A stretch of 64,000 nt of DNA, from the NCBI GenBank assembly GCA_024516035.1, contig CM044965.1, positions 4,354,978 to 4,418,977 on the forward strand. Reading direction: 5' to 3'. The notes beneath the pieces were generated by a model that saw nothing but the letters and a program-made list of their open reading frames with translations, had not been told where the DNA came from and did no database searches. Source of the DNA: Bactericera cockerelli (Eukaryota > Arthropoda > Insecta > Hemiptera > Triozidae). This document shows, piece after piece, positions 50,871 to 62,637 of the stretch. The position numbers were made by a program, and so were the translations under genes. The number at the start of each line of letters is the position of its first letter. The stretch's first letter is position 1.

Positions 50871-51124
50871 TTTATTATTTTTATAATTGAATTTTAAAGT
50901 TATTTTTCACTTTTCCTCTTCTCTTGTTTCCTCACTCTTCCCTGTTGTACTCATTTTTCCTCATTCTCCTCACTTTTCCTCATTCTCGTTGAGAAAACTC
51001 TGAAAGTCTTTCGCTCCTTTACGTCCGAGATTAATGTTCCCAAGAGGGCATTTAGATATTTCTTCCTATACATTATCCTTATAAGATGAATTCGACATTG
51101 TCTCACAGAACTTTATAAATGAAA

Positions 51125-51200
51125 ACCACTGTGGTTCACTGGTTGTAGCTTCTCCTCTTGGTTTCAAGATCGTAAGTTCGAACTCCAGGTTAGGCAATTA
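51125..51200 (+). repeat. tRNA-like SINE head
   Basis: gtggttcactggttgtagct and cgtaagttcgaactccagg resemble A and B boxes, followed by an A run. Degraded. Confidence 0.4.
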
Positions 51201-51664
51201 AAAAAAAAAAAAATCTGTTACCTCCCAAACAAATAACACGTGAGATTGCCATTTCTGGTCGTGAGATGTAGGAAGCTGGCACATTTCCAGTCCCATTCTG
51301 ATTAACTCAAATCAGGATGTTGAAACCGAAATACAGTCGAAGCCAAAATTAATATAAGAGAACAATGTCCAGGTCCTTGAGTTCTCTTATATCCAATACT
51401 AGCCGTTTGCCCGTGCTTTGCAACGGGACTAAATTTCAAATTTACTAAGGCATGTCCGTACTGCTGGACAGCAATGCCTTTTTGAACTTTTTATAATTTT
51501 TCTGGACAAAGCGATAATGGTTTTGGGGGGGTCAATTCTGAGACATTTTTCGCTATCTCTTACCGTTTTGGCTAAACAACTTCGGACAAACAAACATAGG
51601 TAGGTAGGTAGTCCTTTTTTCTGTTTTATATATAGAGATATCTTATATAAAATCATTGGACATT

Positions 51665-51880
51665 GGACACTGATTAAGTTAGCTTATTAGTAAGGTACTC
51701 GCTTGCCTTGCAAAAGGTCCCGGGTTCGATTCCAACAAAAAACTTGTATTCTAAATTTGGGTACAGTGTTGTTTGTATGGTATCCATTCCGCTGCGCCCC
51801 TGTTATGTCACTTATCTTCCATCAGATGGAAGACACACTACAAGGTGGGCAAATTACATCACAGACCAAGAACAACCAAA
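51665..51880 (+). repeat. tRNA-derived SINE (family F)
   Basis: A-box-like gttagcttattagtaagg and a strong B-box (cccgggttcgattccaac), then an A run and a body ending in A-rich sequence. A single copy in this window. Confidence 0.55.
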
Positions 51881-51954
51881 AAAAAAGAATATCATTTCAA
51901 TGCTAAAAATATCACATTAAATTGTATTGTGCTACAGTGCTACTTGACATTCAT

Positions 51955-52240
51955 TGGAAAGAGAGAGAGAGGAAGAGAGAGAGGAAGAAGAGAGAGAGGA
52001 AAAGAGATTGAGAGAGAGTGAGAGAGAGAAATAGAAAAAGAGAGAAAGCAAAAGGAAGAGAGAGAGTGAGAGAAAGAAATAGAGAAAGAGAGAGAAGGAG
52101 AGAGAGAGAGATAAAAGAAAGTGAAAGAGAGAGAGAGAAAGAGCGATAGAAAGAAAGAGAGAGAGTGGTAAAAGGGAGAAATAAAGAGAAAGAGAGAGAG
52201 AGAGACAGAGATAATGAAAGTAAGAAGAACGTAAAACGTA
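51955..52240. repeat. GA-rich purine tract
   Basis: Interrupted (ga)n on the plus strand. A 20-nt G run follows at about 52349-52367. Confidence 0.9.
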
Positions 52241-52559
52241 GTTTCAAAAGAATTGCTTCCTGGAAGTTGTAATGGGAAAAATAAATATTGAGAATTAAGA
52301 GGGGAAATCTTACTAACAAGAATTTCCAGGAAATAAAGTTGTTGATAGGGGGGGGGGGGGGGGGGGAGAGAAGAGAAATGAGGCCATGAGTAGGTTAGTT
52401 CGAACCCCCAGAGCTGACGAAAAAATGTATTCAATTGAGTTTCGGACTACCTAATAATAAGAATTATCTGAGGTCTAGGTGGTAAAAAAAACGCCTTTTG
52501 TAACAAAACTTTAATACCGATAAAAATATACAATATTATTACTAGTACTACTGTTAAAA

Positions 52560-52630
52560 AAAAGCTTTGAGCATTAACCTCGCATGATGCTGGTGGTGGT
52601 TATCTTCCACTAGAGTATTACAAATTATTA
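52560..52630 (+). repeat. SINE family A tail fragment
   Basis: gctttgagcattaacctcgc and ggttatcttccactagagta only. Confidence 0.55.
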
Positions 52631-52711
52631 TTCAAAATTTTGTTACAATTATTTGTAAGGCATACCTTCCGGTGCGCTCGTGTTGAAACAGCACTTCAAT
52701 GGGAAGTACTA

Positions 52712-53997
52712 CATGGGTCATTAAGTTGTCGAACTAGGTAATAGAGCGCGCCACTAGCACGCTGATTGTTTTGAAAACTTTTAGTACTAACGGTCATCAG
52801 TCATGTGTTGTGATTTTGTGCCTTGAAAATTATTTTTCTCTTAGCTATTACAAATTTAGTGAAGCTTCTATTGTTTACTTTTAAAATATGGATAAAAACG
52901 AGTTTCGCGTCTTGATCAAACACTGTTTTTTGATGGGTAAAAATACTGTGGAAGCTCAAAAATGGTTAATAAAGTGTTATCCAAATGATTCTCCATCAAA
53001 AGGAACAATTTGTTGGTGGTATAGAGAATTTAAAAGTGGTAGAACATCCACCGAAGACAAAGACCGCTCAGGACGTCCTATTGAGGTGGCTACACCAGAA
53101 AACACTCAAAAAGTGCTGAAAATCGTGAGAGCTGATCGCAAAGTTAAGTTACAAGAGATAGCTGACACTCTACAGATTTCAAAAGGTACTGTATTTAAAA
53201 ATTTACATGAAGAATTGGGTATGCAGAAGCTTTTGTCCAAGTGGGTGCCGCGTTTACTGACAGTTGACCAAAAACAACAACGTATTGATGATTCTGAGCA
53301 TTGTTTGGAGCTGTTTAACAGAGACAGAAAGGATTTTTTCAGCCGATATATAACGATGGATGAGACGTGGATACACCACAATACTCCGGAATCGAAAAAA
53401 GCGTCAGCCGAATGGACAGGAGAGGGCGATACCCGACCACAGCGTCCAAAGACACAAGAATCAGCTGGGAAGGTTATGGCTTCTATATTTTGGGACACAA
53501 ATGGACTTTTGCTGATTGACTTTCTCCCAAAAGGTCAGAAGATAAATAATGACTATTACATTGCCTTATTGGATCGGTTGAATGACGCTATCAAACAGAA
53601 AAGGCCCCACATGGCAAAGAAAAAACCACTCTTTCACCAAGACAACGCTCCAATCCACAAGTCAATGAAAACGATGGCAAAATTGAAGGATTTGCGATTT
53701 GAATTGCTTCCACATCCCCCTTATTCACCAGACCTGGCTCCATCTGACTACCACCTGTTCTCAGACCTGAAAAAAGAGCTCTAGGGGAAAAAAAATTGAT
53801 CCGATGATGAGGTCATAGTCGCCACTGAAGCCTATTTTGAGGCAAAAGACAAAATCTTCTACAAAATAGGAATCGAAAATTTGAAAAGCGCTGGAATAAT
53901 TGTATTACCCTAAATGGAGACTATGTTGATGACTAAGGTAAAATTTTGCCAAAAAAACCTTCCTTTCACATTTAGTTCGACGACTTATTGACCCATG
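52712..53997 (+). mobile_element. mariner element (DD34D), 1.29 kb
   Basis: The inverted ends catgggtcattaagttgtcg and its right counterpart (cgacttattgacccatg on the plus strand) are about 27 bp with two or three mismatches. A TA precedes the left end; the right TA is not adjacent, so that flank has decayed or the end is off by a few bases. Confidence 0.88.
52888..53913 (+). pseudogene. mariner transposase with two in-frame stops
   Basis: The frame runs 341 codons from the ATG at 52888 to a TAA at 53911-53913, interrupted by TAG at 53782 and TGA at 53797. The N-terminal paired-like helix-turn-helix region is present (EFRVLIKHCFLMGKN ... SGRP; WVPRLLT at about 128). The catalytic aspartates are at 158 (MDETW), 252 (HQDNAP) and 287 (SPDLAPSDYHLF), the last two 34 residues apart as in mariner. 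Only point stops damage the copy, so it is fairly young. The lost C-terminal ~40 residues usually abolish activity. Confidence 0.9.
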
Positions 53998-54084
53998 GTT
54001 ATTGTGTCACTTCTCACCCATACCGCGGTACAGGTTATAACAAAACCACAAGAGCATAATAATATAGCTACTTGCTGCTATTTG

Positions 54085-54245
54085 TAGTCACCGTGGCAGA
54101 GTGAGTTAGCGCGCTAGGCATTGCAAGCATGGTGACCTGGGTTCGATCCCCAGCGGAACAGGAATTTTTCTGCTATGAACTTGGATGTTCGGGGTCCAAT
54201 CATACCTTGTGAGAAAAAATGAGTAACTTGTATGTGTTTCAATAA
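54085..54245 (+). repeat. SINE family D, full
   Basis: Head gtcaccgtggcagagtgagt, cgcgctaggcattgcaagc, B-box gggttcgatccccagcgg, tail acttggatgttcggggtcca and ataccttgtgag. Confidence 0.8.
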
Positions 54246-54514
54246 AATAGAAAAATCGTTTTCAATTTTCACCAAAACGGCCCTAATTCGCCCAAACTCT
54301 ATAGGTGAAATTCTAGGATTTAAATAAACATGTTACAAAATTTCATCTATTTTGAAGAATCCGTTCGAGAGTTATCGCGGAATAGACAGACAAAAAGACA
54401 AACGAAAGCCAAATCGTCCAGTATGCAAGTTAAAACAGCACCTCACTTAGTGAGTTCGCTTCGCTCCCTCACTGTGTTCGGTTAGTTAAAAAAATTTGAA
54501 TGAAAGAGGTTGTC

Positions 54515-54610
54515 GCAGGTCGCAGCCAATAACCCCGCCCTTTAGGTACTACATTATTAGCTTTATTTTCTATTTGATATTTTGTTCAATCTATTTTTTT
54601 TCAATGTTAT
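54515..54610 (+). mobile_element. Non-LTR retrotransposon 3'-end fragment
   Basis: caataaccccgccctttagg and tagctttattttcta are the opposite-strand version of the 50020-50205 and 59817-59985 copies. Confidence 0.45.
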
Positions 54611-55014
54611 TTATTATTTATTGTTTTTTTGCCTATACCTTCTCGCAAAGCTGTGAAAAACTTATCTTGAAAAAAAATCTTCCTCTACCATGACAATGAG
54701 ACATTTATTTCTTAATATTAATTTAACAATTCATAAGTTTACAATTCATAAGTTTACATAATTCATAATATTTTTAACTGAACTTATGCTAGTTTCTTTT
54801 GGCTGTCGTTATCCCACATTAAGGGCCACACACCTATGAAGTATGGTCCTTGTGTCGCGGAGTCAAGAAAAGTATACATGAAATTTTATTTATAATTTTA
54901 CTTTTCTAAGATATTATTTTTCCCACGAATACTAACCGATGATTATTATTTCTGCGCCCCTCATAAATTTAATACCAAGTGATGATAAAGAAATGTTACG
55001 AAGAGAAAAAAAAC

Positions 55015-55300
55015 TTGGAAGTTGTAGAAAGAGAGGGAGATGTAGAAAGAGATATAAAGAGAGAAAAAGAGAAAAAAAGAGAAAGACAGAGAGAGAAAAA
55101 AGCAAAAGTAAAAAGCAGATAAATTAAAGGTAAGTTAAGAAAAATGAAATAAAACAGGTAAACCAAGAAATTAAGGAATGTGACGTCTTTCTAAAGATTT
55201 ATTTCAAGAGTCATCAAAAAATCAGAGGAAGAGAGAGAGAGAGAGAGGGAGTGAGAGAGAGAGAGAGTGAGAGAGAAGCAGGGAGAGAGAGAGAAAAAGA
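55015..55300. repeat. GA-rich purine tracts
   Basis: Two purine blocks (55015-55125 and 55225-55300). Another short one lies at 55500-55620. Confidence 0.8.
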
Positions 55301-55995
55301 GAGAGGGGAAATAGGAACTTGTGATAGAATAACAGGGAGAAGAATTTTTCTACTGAAAAATGAACCAACGAGAATATTTTAATATAAAATCTCGCAAAAT
55401 TATAAATAATATTATCTTTAAGATAGTAATCATCATTTGGAATGCGAGAGAAACGAGAATAAGCGGAAAAAGAAAGAGATTGGAACTCTCGAGCAAATAA
55501 AAATGAAAGAATGAAAGAAAAGAAGGAGGGATAGAAAGTGAGAGAGAGAGAAAGAAAGAGACAGTAAGGGAAGGAAATTGAGACAAAAAGAAATACGAAG
55601 AAGCGAATAAGAAGAGAGGTAAATAAAAATAATGAAAAGGAATTAGAGACGAGAAATATTAAAGAAAGAGAAAATGAAATATAGAATAGAATACAGGGTC
55701 TTCATAAAGTCTCACCCAGGCCTAGGTTTCTCAAAAACGACTCAGAATATCAAAAAACGCAAAAACCCGTATTCCTTTATATTTAGGGGGATTGATTTTC
55801 AGCCAAAAAATTTTTGCCTACACGGCCCCAGTCAGGCTGGGCATGGACCAACTTTAAAATCTTAAATAGAATGGTATGTCTTGTGGCATATTGTTTTAAA
55901 GGTCTTATGGAGAGAAGTTCATTACAATAAATTTCAGTGCGCTACGAGTTACCGTTCTTGAGATACAGGGTCGGACGTCCTGCGTAATATCCATA

Positions 55996-56276
55996 TATTT
56001 TGACCTATAACTCGATAACCGTAAATTATGGAGAAACTTTTTCTTGTTCATAATAACTCCTTATAGCAAGAACTTTCGAACAAGTTTAAATTTGATGTGT
56101 TTTTTCGTTAAATTTTTTCGACTGTTCGTCCGGCTGGTTGACGAAACCGACCAGAAACCAACATCAACAGAGTATGTCGAGTTATAACTTGTTCGAAAAG
56201 TCTCATCATAAGGAGTTATTATTAACAAGAAAAATTTTCTCCATAATTTACAGATATCGAGTTATAGGTCAAAATA
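55996..56276. repeat. Inner 281-bp palindrome
   Basis: The left part tattttgacctataactcg and right part cgagttataggtcaaaata are mirrored through ggagaaac/gttctcc-like and cttgttcataataactcctta segments, centred near 56136. Either the core of the outer element or a separate MITE. Confidence 0.8.
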
Positions 56277-57180
56277 CAGGGTGGCGCATAAGTAATGACA
56301 ACATTTGAAAATCCTTTAACTTTTTTTCTAAATAATTTTTTCTTGTAATTTTTTCATAACCTTGAAATAAACTATATGCAAGGTCATTATGCAAAAGTAC
56401 ACAACCTTACAACTAACCAAAATTGTACAATTTTATTTCGAAAATGGACGTTCAATTACACAAACTCAGTTAGCGTACAAGCGATATTTCCAAGTTCGAA
56501 AGGCCCCGATTTACAGAACAATTATGAAAATAATTGAATGTTTTCAAGAACAAGGTGCAGTCAGAGACCTTCCGAGACCAGGAAGACAACGTTCAGTCGT
56601 CTCTGAAGCAAATCGACAGCGTGTTTCTGACAATATTGAAAGCAGCCCAGGCACTTCAACACGACGGCGCTCAACCCAATTGGGAATGTCCCAGCTATTG
56701 AAAATCACCCACAGATATGGTTTCAGCAAGATGGAGCCACACCACACACAGCAGGCACAACAATGGCACTTCTACGGGAATTTTTTGAAAATCGCATAAT
56801 CTCCCGAAATAGCGACTTCCCATGGCCCCCATGCTCACCTGAATTATCCGCCCCAGACTTCTTCCTGTGGGCATATCTGAAGGAAAGGGTGTACGTGAAC
56901 AAACCTCGGACCATTCAACAACTAAAGAACAACATTACACAAGAAATTCAAGCGTTAGGAGCAAACGTTCTCCGATCGGTAATGGAAAATGTCCTGGAAA
57001 GAGGCCGACTTTGCGAAGCTGGATATGGCCAACACTTACGTGACGTAATATTCCATGTGTAGTATGGAACAAATTCGCCAAGCCTCTAGAATCGACCAAT
57101 AAAACTTTTTTTTCGATTGAACAAATAATAAAAAAAAATATCACACAAAAACTTGTTGTCATTACTTATGCGCCACCCTG
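56277..57180 (+). mobile_element. Internally deleted mariner/IS630-type element
   Basis: A 904-bp element between TA dinucleotides, with ends cagggtggcgcataagtaat and the exact inverse (over 25 bp). It interrupts the outer palindrome. Confidence 0.88.
56389..57062 (+). pseudogene. Deleted transposase remnant (two frames)
   Basis: The first frame (56389-56799) encodes a helix-turn-helix region (LTKIVQFYFENGRS ... PRPGRQRSVVSEANRQRV) as in insect mariner-like transposases whose proteins start with a long HTH pair. It then crosses a deletion into another frame. The second frame, open from before 56720 to 57062, gives QQDGATPHT, then FPWPPCSPELSAPDFFLWAYLKERV, the second and third catalytic blocks. 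The first catalytic block is missing, so about 100-150 codons were lost near 56690. Mobilised only in trans. Confidence 0.8.
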
Positions 57181-57488
57181 TATATGGATATTACGGAGGA
57201 CGTCCGACCCTGTATCTGGAGAACGGTAACTCGTAGCGCACTGAAGTTTATTGTAATGAACTTCTTTCAATAAGACCTTTAAAACAATATGCCACAAGAC
57301 ATACCATTCTATTTAAGATTTTAAAGTTGGTCCATGCCCAGCCTGACTGGGGCCGTGTAAGCAAAAATTTTTTGGCTGAAAATCAATCCCCCTAAATATA
57401 AAGGAATACGGGTTTTTGCGTTTTTTGATATTCTGAGTCGTTTTCGAGAAACCTAGGCCTGGGTGAGACTTTATGAAGACCCTGTATA

Positions 57489-58715
57489 CAGTATGTCTCA
57501 GAAGTCCTGGCAATGGCCTCATAACTTTTGAATGGGTACGAATTTTTGGATTCTGTTTGTTTCTAAGGATAGGAAGTGCCCTATGGCCGATTCACTGGTG
57601 ATTTCAAAATCCAGGTTCGAACCCCGGAAGTGGCACTTTTTTGATAAAAATGGCCATTTCTTGAGAAATTTAAATGAGAAGGTATTTTTTTAATTTCATA
57701 TTATTAATTCACAGGTAAAAATACTGTATTCCTCAAAAAATAACTTTTCTATCACTATCAGTGGCGGAGCTATGGTGGTTTCAAACTTAAAAATCTGGTT
57801 TTTTGAGACACCCTGTAGCTTTGGTACCGCGGGACTCAATACAGTCCTGAATGATTTTAAATGACGAAAAAAGTGTCTTGAAAGTACTGAAATGGATAAA
57901 ACTCCGATATTTCACCTCCATCAGTGCCGGAGAGCAAAGTGTTTAAAGTCAATAATACTTGTAAGATCACATTTTACCTATTATGTACCTAGGCTTCAAT
58001 TATCCACCATACAAACACACAACCTTCACCAAATCGCAACTTTAGTGGGTATCACAGCATTACAAGAATAGCAATCAGTGGTGGCATTACAAGTTAAATG
58101 AAATTCGAAAGAATGAGGGATACTTACTTATACTAGACTTGTAATGCTGTGATACCCACTAAAGTTGCGATTTGGTGAAGGTTGTGTGTTTGTATGGTGG
58201 ATAATTGAAGCCTAGGTACACAATAGGTAAAATGTTATCTTACAAGTATTATTGACTTTAAACACTTTGCTCTCCGGCACTGATGGAGGTGAAATATCGG
58301 AGTTTTATCCATTTCAGTACTTCCAAGACACTTTTTTCGTCATTTTAAATCATTGAGGACTGTATTGAGTCCCGCGGTACCTAAGCTACAGGGTGTCTCA
58401 AAAAACCAGATTTTTAAGTTTGAAACCACCATAGCTCCGCCACTGATAGTGATAGAAAATTTATTTTTTGAGGAATACAGTATTTTTACCTGTGAATTAA
58501 TAATATGAAATTAAAAAAATACCTTCTCATTTAAATTTCTCAAGAAATGGCCATTTTTATCGAAAAAGTGCCACTTCCGGTATTCGAACCTGGATTTTGA
58601 CATCACCAGTGAATCGGCCATAGGGCACTTCCTATCCTTAGAAACAAACAGAATCCAAAAATTCGTACCCATTCAAAAGTTATGAGGCCATTGCCAGGAC
58701 TTCTGAGACATACTG
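57489..58715. mobile_element. 1.23-kb near-perfect palindromic element
   Basis: TA-flanked. The left arm 57489-58066 and right arm about 58138-58715 are inverted copies (cagtatgtctcagaagtcc ... tagtgggtatcacagcatta) around a ~70-bp centre. No ORF. It starts two bases after the previous element. A ggttcgaaccccggaagtgg tRNA-like stretch in each arm is probably incidental. Confidence 0.88.
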
Positions 58716-58826
58716 TATATGTCAAATAAATAAAGAAACTGTTGGCATAATGGGACTACCTGTCTTGCGCTGACAGTCTAAATAAAGCACTACTCATACT
58801 TAACCTTATATGAGTGAATGATATAC

Positions 58827-58860
58827 CTATTGAGAGAAGAGCTCTCTCTTCTCTCAATAG
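58827..58860. repeat. 15-bp perfect hairpin
   Basis: ctattgagagaagag and its complement around a ctct loop. Confidence 0.85.
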
Positions 58861-58965
58861 CCAAAAAGACAAAGAATTTTTTTTTATAGCGGAAAAAAAG
58901 GAGAAGAAGAAAAAATAGAATTGGAGGCACCATAAAAGTTATCATATTTGTGTTAAGCACTGGAA

Positions 58966-59146
58966 ACTCACAAATCAGGTAGTCAAGTTAACATCACCTA
59001 GCCTAAGTGGGACCGGGAACAGCCAGCATCACGGGTATTCAAATTTGAATGGTCATCCATCCAATTCCTAACATCGCTGCACGTTGCTTAACTTTCGTAA
59101 CAAAAAGAGAACTGGTGTATTCAACGTGCCAGCAACATTGGCTCCA
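58966..59146 (-). repeat. 5S rRNA-derived SINE, minus strand
   Basis: The minus strand shows a 5S-like head (gttgaatacaccagttctc, gaaagttaagcaacgtgcag, ggatggatgaccattca) followed by the shared core (cttaggctaggtgatgtt). More diverged than 60655-60890. Confidence 0.75.
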
Positions 59147-59816
59147 AATATTTTAGCATACAAATAACAACATGGACACTTCGAGAACAGAAGATTCTGA
59201 ATGGCTCTGTATAATACTTTGTATTTATTACAAAAATAAGAACACGCTCCATAACGGACAACTGTTACCGAGATACTGGAATGAAATATATGACTCCCGA
59301 CTGCGGATGAATCAGTGCCGTAGTGTGCTTTCAGAAGAGGGAACTCTCTAGTATGCACTGAACTGTGGATAGATCAATCATTATCACAAAGAAGCCTCAT
59401 TTATTTTGTTACACTTTATTAATAGGACATATTATATACAATACAAATAATTACAAATTAAAGTAAAGTTATTTTTGTATGCGCGCCGTGAGTTGTCTTA
59501 ACTTTTTAGTATAAAATAAATTGCGCACATAAATAAGCTATTCCTACTCACTTGTATAAATTGATCTATCGGCAGCTGTGGTACAGTTAATTTTGTATGC
59601 GCACCGTAATTGTCTTAATTATGCAATGTGAAATAATTGAATAATTATTATTATTTATCTTAATTTTTACTTAATCAAACACCTTAGGCGAGGTGTGAAG
59701 AACGCCGATACAAAGAAAGAGACAGCGCGGCAGAGTGTAACATATTTCCGGTTATGAGTCCATTGCCTTATTGATCAAGCTATTATTATTATTTTGAGGT
59801 AGATACAATAAATATT

Positions 59817-59990
59817 ATTATTATTATAGTATGCTTTATTAAGAGGACAGAGTACAATGTTAATATATAAAATTAAAAAAAAAACAACAAAAAAATGACA
59901 CATTAAATAAGTAAGAAGAAATAACACTAATGACCTACCTAAAGGGCGGGGTTATTGCCTGTGGCAATCTCTTCCACCCAAACCAAGCTA
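59817..59990 (-). mobile_element. Non-LTR retrotransposon 3'-end fragment
   Basis: tatgctttattaagagga ... aaagggcggggttattgcct, same family as 50020-50205. Confidence 0.55.
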
Positions 59991-60219
59991 CTGAGATCGC
60001 CTCTCCTCTAGCGCAGCAAAAGAGACTTATATATTCTATTCCCTGCACCATCTGTTGCTCCTGATATCCTACTCTTCTGCATATCCTGGCGTACAAAATC
60101 CAATCAATTGAGAGCAGGCATCAAAGGAAAATAAATCGGCCTGTGTTAAGGTTTAGTACAAAGAGCGGGCAGAATAAAGAGATAAGGAATTAGACGTAAA
60201 GATACGATGAGATGAAGAG

Positions 60220-60302
60220 TTAGGGAGATATAGAGAGGGAGAGAGGGAGAGAGAGAGAAAGAGAGGGAGAGGGAGAGGGAGAGAGATAGAGAGAGAGAGA
60301 AA

Positions 60303-60336
<34 letters not shown>

Positions 60337-60420
60337 AAGGGAGAGAGAGAGCGAGGGAGAGAGAGAAAGAGAGAGAGGGAGAGAGAGAGAGAGAAAGAGG
60401 TAGGAAGTAGAGAGGGAAAA
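60220..60420. repeat. GA-rich purine tract
   Basis: (ga)n with ggag interruptions, followed by a SINE E tail fragment (gtaaagtggcctgaagtaat). Confidence 0.9.
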
Positions 60421-60654
60421 GTAAGGTAAAGTGGCCTGAAGTAATGTGAAAGCGGTTACGAAGTATAAATACCTTTGAAATACATTATTTTCCTTATTGT
60501 AGGATAAGAAAGTAAAAAGGAAGGTTCAGACAAGGCCAGAAAATTATTAATAACGTACATAATATGTATATCTATTTTAGTTTTTTTTTTACAATTTTGG
60601 GGCTCTCTCTCTAAGGAATCTTCTTCTTTTTTTTTTTTAAGTGGGGTTTAACGT

Positions 60655-60890
60655 CGCTTTCAACTGCCATGGTCATATCACGACGGGGGTTTTACCCTCC
60701 ATTCGCAGGAAACTCACAAACCTGCTACTCACATTGACCTCACCCAGCCTGAGTGGGGCCGGGAAAAGCCAGCGTCACGAGGATTAGAATTTGAATGGTC
60801 ACCCATCCAAGTCTTAACCTCGCTGGATGTCGCTTAACTTCGGTGTTCTGAAGGGAACCGGTGTATTCAACATGCCATCGACGCTGGCTA
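60655..60890 (-). repeat. 5S rRNA-derived SINE, minus strand
   Basis: Read on the minus strand: gccagcgtcgatggcatgtt, gaatacaccggttccc, accgaagttaagcgacatcc, gaggttaagacttggatggg and tgaccattcaaat. This is 5S rRNA in order, including the internal A-box/C-box region. Next come the core ccccactcaggctgggtgag and gggtaaaacccccgtcgtga, then a tail (ggcagttgaaagcgacgtta). Confidence 0.85.
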
Positions 60891-60892
60891 AT

Positions 60893-61215
60893 CTTCTTCT
60901 TAAACTTTGCCTTTTCCCAAACTACTTGCGGTCGGCATTGTTCAACCTCATGGTTGAGGTTTATTGGTTGTGGCACAATTTATTTACGACTGGATGCCCT
61001 TCCTAACACCAATTGGGACGAGGGTTTTACCCTCCATTTGCTGGGAATCGTACCAGCTACCCACATTGACCTCACCCAGTCTGGGTAGGGCCGGCAATGC
61101 CAGCCTCACGTGTCCAACGGAATTTTTGTGTAAAAAGTCTGCTCCGACCGGGGATCGAACTCAAGATCTCTGAACTACAGGCAGTAGTCACAGCCATTGC
61201 GCCTTGGAGGCTGGC
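60893..61215 (-). repeat. SINE family C, full length, minus strand
   Basis: tRNA-like head (gccagcctccaaggcgcaat), B-box gagttcgatccccggtcgg, core ccctacccagactgggtga, ggtaaaaccctcgtccc, ggaagggcatccagtcgtaa and an aagaagaagat end. It abuts the 5S SINE head-to-tail. Confidence 0.85.
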
Positions 61216-61317
61216 CAGAGACGAGGCCAGAGAGTAAAACAGATAAATAGAGAGACAGAAAGAGAAAGGCAAAAATGGGGAGAAGAAGATGTTGACAGAA
61301 AAGTATGGTGATGAATT

Positions 61318-61625
61318 AGAGAGAGAGAGATAAGGCCAAACAAAGAGCGAAACAGATAGATGGGTAGAGACTGAGAGAAATCAAAGAGAGAGATAAAATA
61401 TAAGTAGAGAGAGATAGAAGGAGGATGTAAAGAGAAAGTAGGAACGAGAAAGGAGCGAGAGAGAAAGAGAAAGGAGGGGACGAGAAAGTAGGTAGAGAGA
61501 AAGAGGGAGAGAAAAAGAGGTATTTAGATAGGGAGGGCTAGGGCGAGACACAGAGAGATAGAGAAAGAAGTTGTCTCACTCTCATGAAGAGGGAGATAAA
61601 GAGAGCGAGAGAGAGAACTGAATGA
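61318..61625. repeat. GA-rich purine tract
   Basis: Interrupted (ga)n; followed at 61700-61755 by a short CT tract. Confidence 0.85.
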
Positions 61626-61755
61626 AACTAAGTTGAAGTTTTCGAAATTGGAAAAAATAGTAGAAGCAAACTTCATCGGTTTCTTTAATCTATTTCTCCC
61701 TCTCACTCCCCCTATCACTCTCTCTCTGTCACTCTCTCTCTCTCAGTCTCTCAGT

Positions 61756-62605
61756 ATGCCATCAAACCCCTTCTTTCTCAGCAGAAAAAAAATCGTAAAA
61801 TTCCTATTCAAGAACATTAATATTGAATACATGAAGCCTGACCAACTATGTAAGTTCATTCTTCTTATGAACAACTTTAAAGAAGAAAAATATCGCCAGA
61901 GGACGGAGCAGCCGTACGAACTCCGAGTCCAGAGGTTCCGCCGCCCTCACGTCTACACCATCCAGTACGGAGACCGCAGGCTGGAATACATTATTCCTGC
62001 TCTACTGGATTACTACTGCAGAGATTTTATTCATGATGATAACAAGATTGTCATTAAGAATAAGATCAAGAAAAGTATCCTTAAAATCAAATAAGCATCT
62101 AGTGATGTTGATATTACTACTGTTCATTTTCATCACGTTCACAGTTCTTTTTCTATTGATATTGGTTTTTAAAATTTAGTTTAGTTTTCAAATTCAGTCA
62201 CTCAGGTAGATCTCAAACAATGTTTGTACAAATAATTTTGTATTGCTGTTGTAATATTATTGTAAAAATTTACAATATTTTTTTTTGTTGTAATATTATT
62301 GTAAAAAGAGTCTGCAAATGTTAAAAACATATTGGGTTAAACTTAGTTTTCAAATTCAGTCACTCAGGTAGATCTCAAACAATGTTTGTACAAATAATTT
62401 TGTATTGCTGTTGTAATATTACTGTAAAAATTTACAATATTTTTTTTTTTTTTTTGCAATATTATTGTAAAAAGAGTTTGCAAATGTTAAAAACATACTG
62501 GGTTAAACTTAGTTTTCAAATTCAGTCACTCAGGTAGATCTCAAACAATGTTTGTACAAATAATTTTGTATTATTGTTGTAATATTATTGTAAAAATTTA
62601 CAATA

Positions 62606-62637
<32 letters not shown>

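Larger units (their letters stand above)
55694..57484. mobile_element. Palindromic TA-flanked element with nested insertion
   Basis: Ends cagggtcttcataaagtc and the exact inverse, flanked by TA. The arms 55694-55995 and 57181-57484 are about 300-bp inverted repeats. Between them are a 281-bp palindrome (55996-56276) and a mariner-like element (56277-57180). The 62- and 69-codon mirror-image ORFs in the arms are not genes. Confidence 0.85.

Noticed and set aside
55694..55865. 62/69-codon ORFs duplicated at 57313-57522
   Set aside because: Mirror copies in the arms of a palindromic element; no coding signature.
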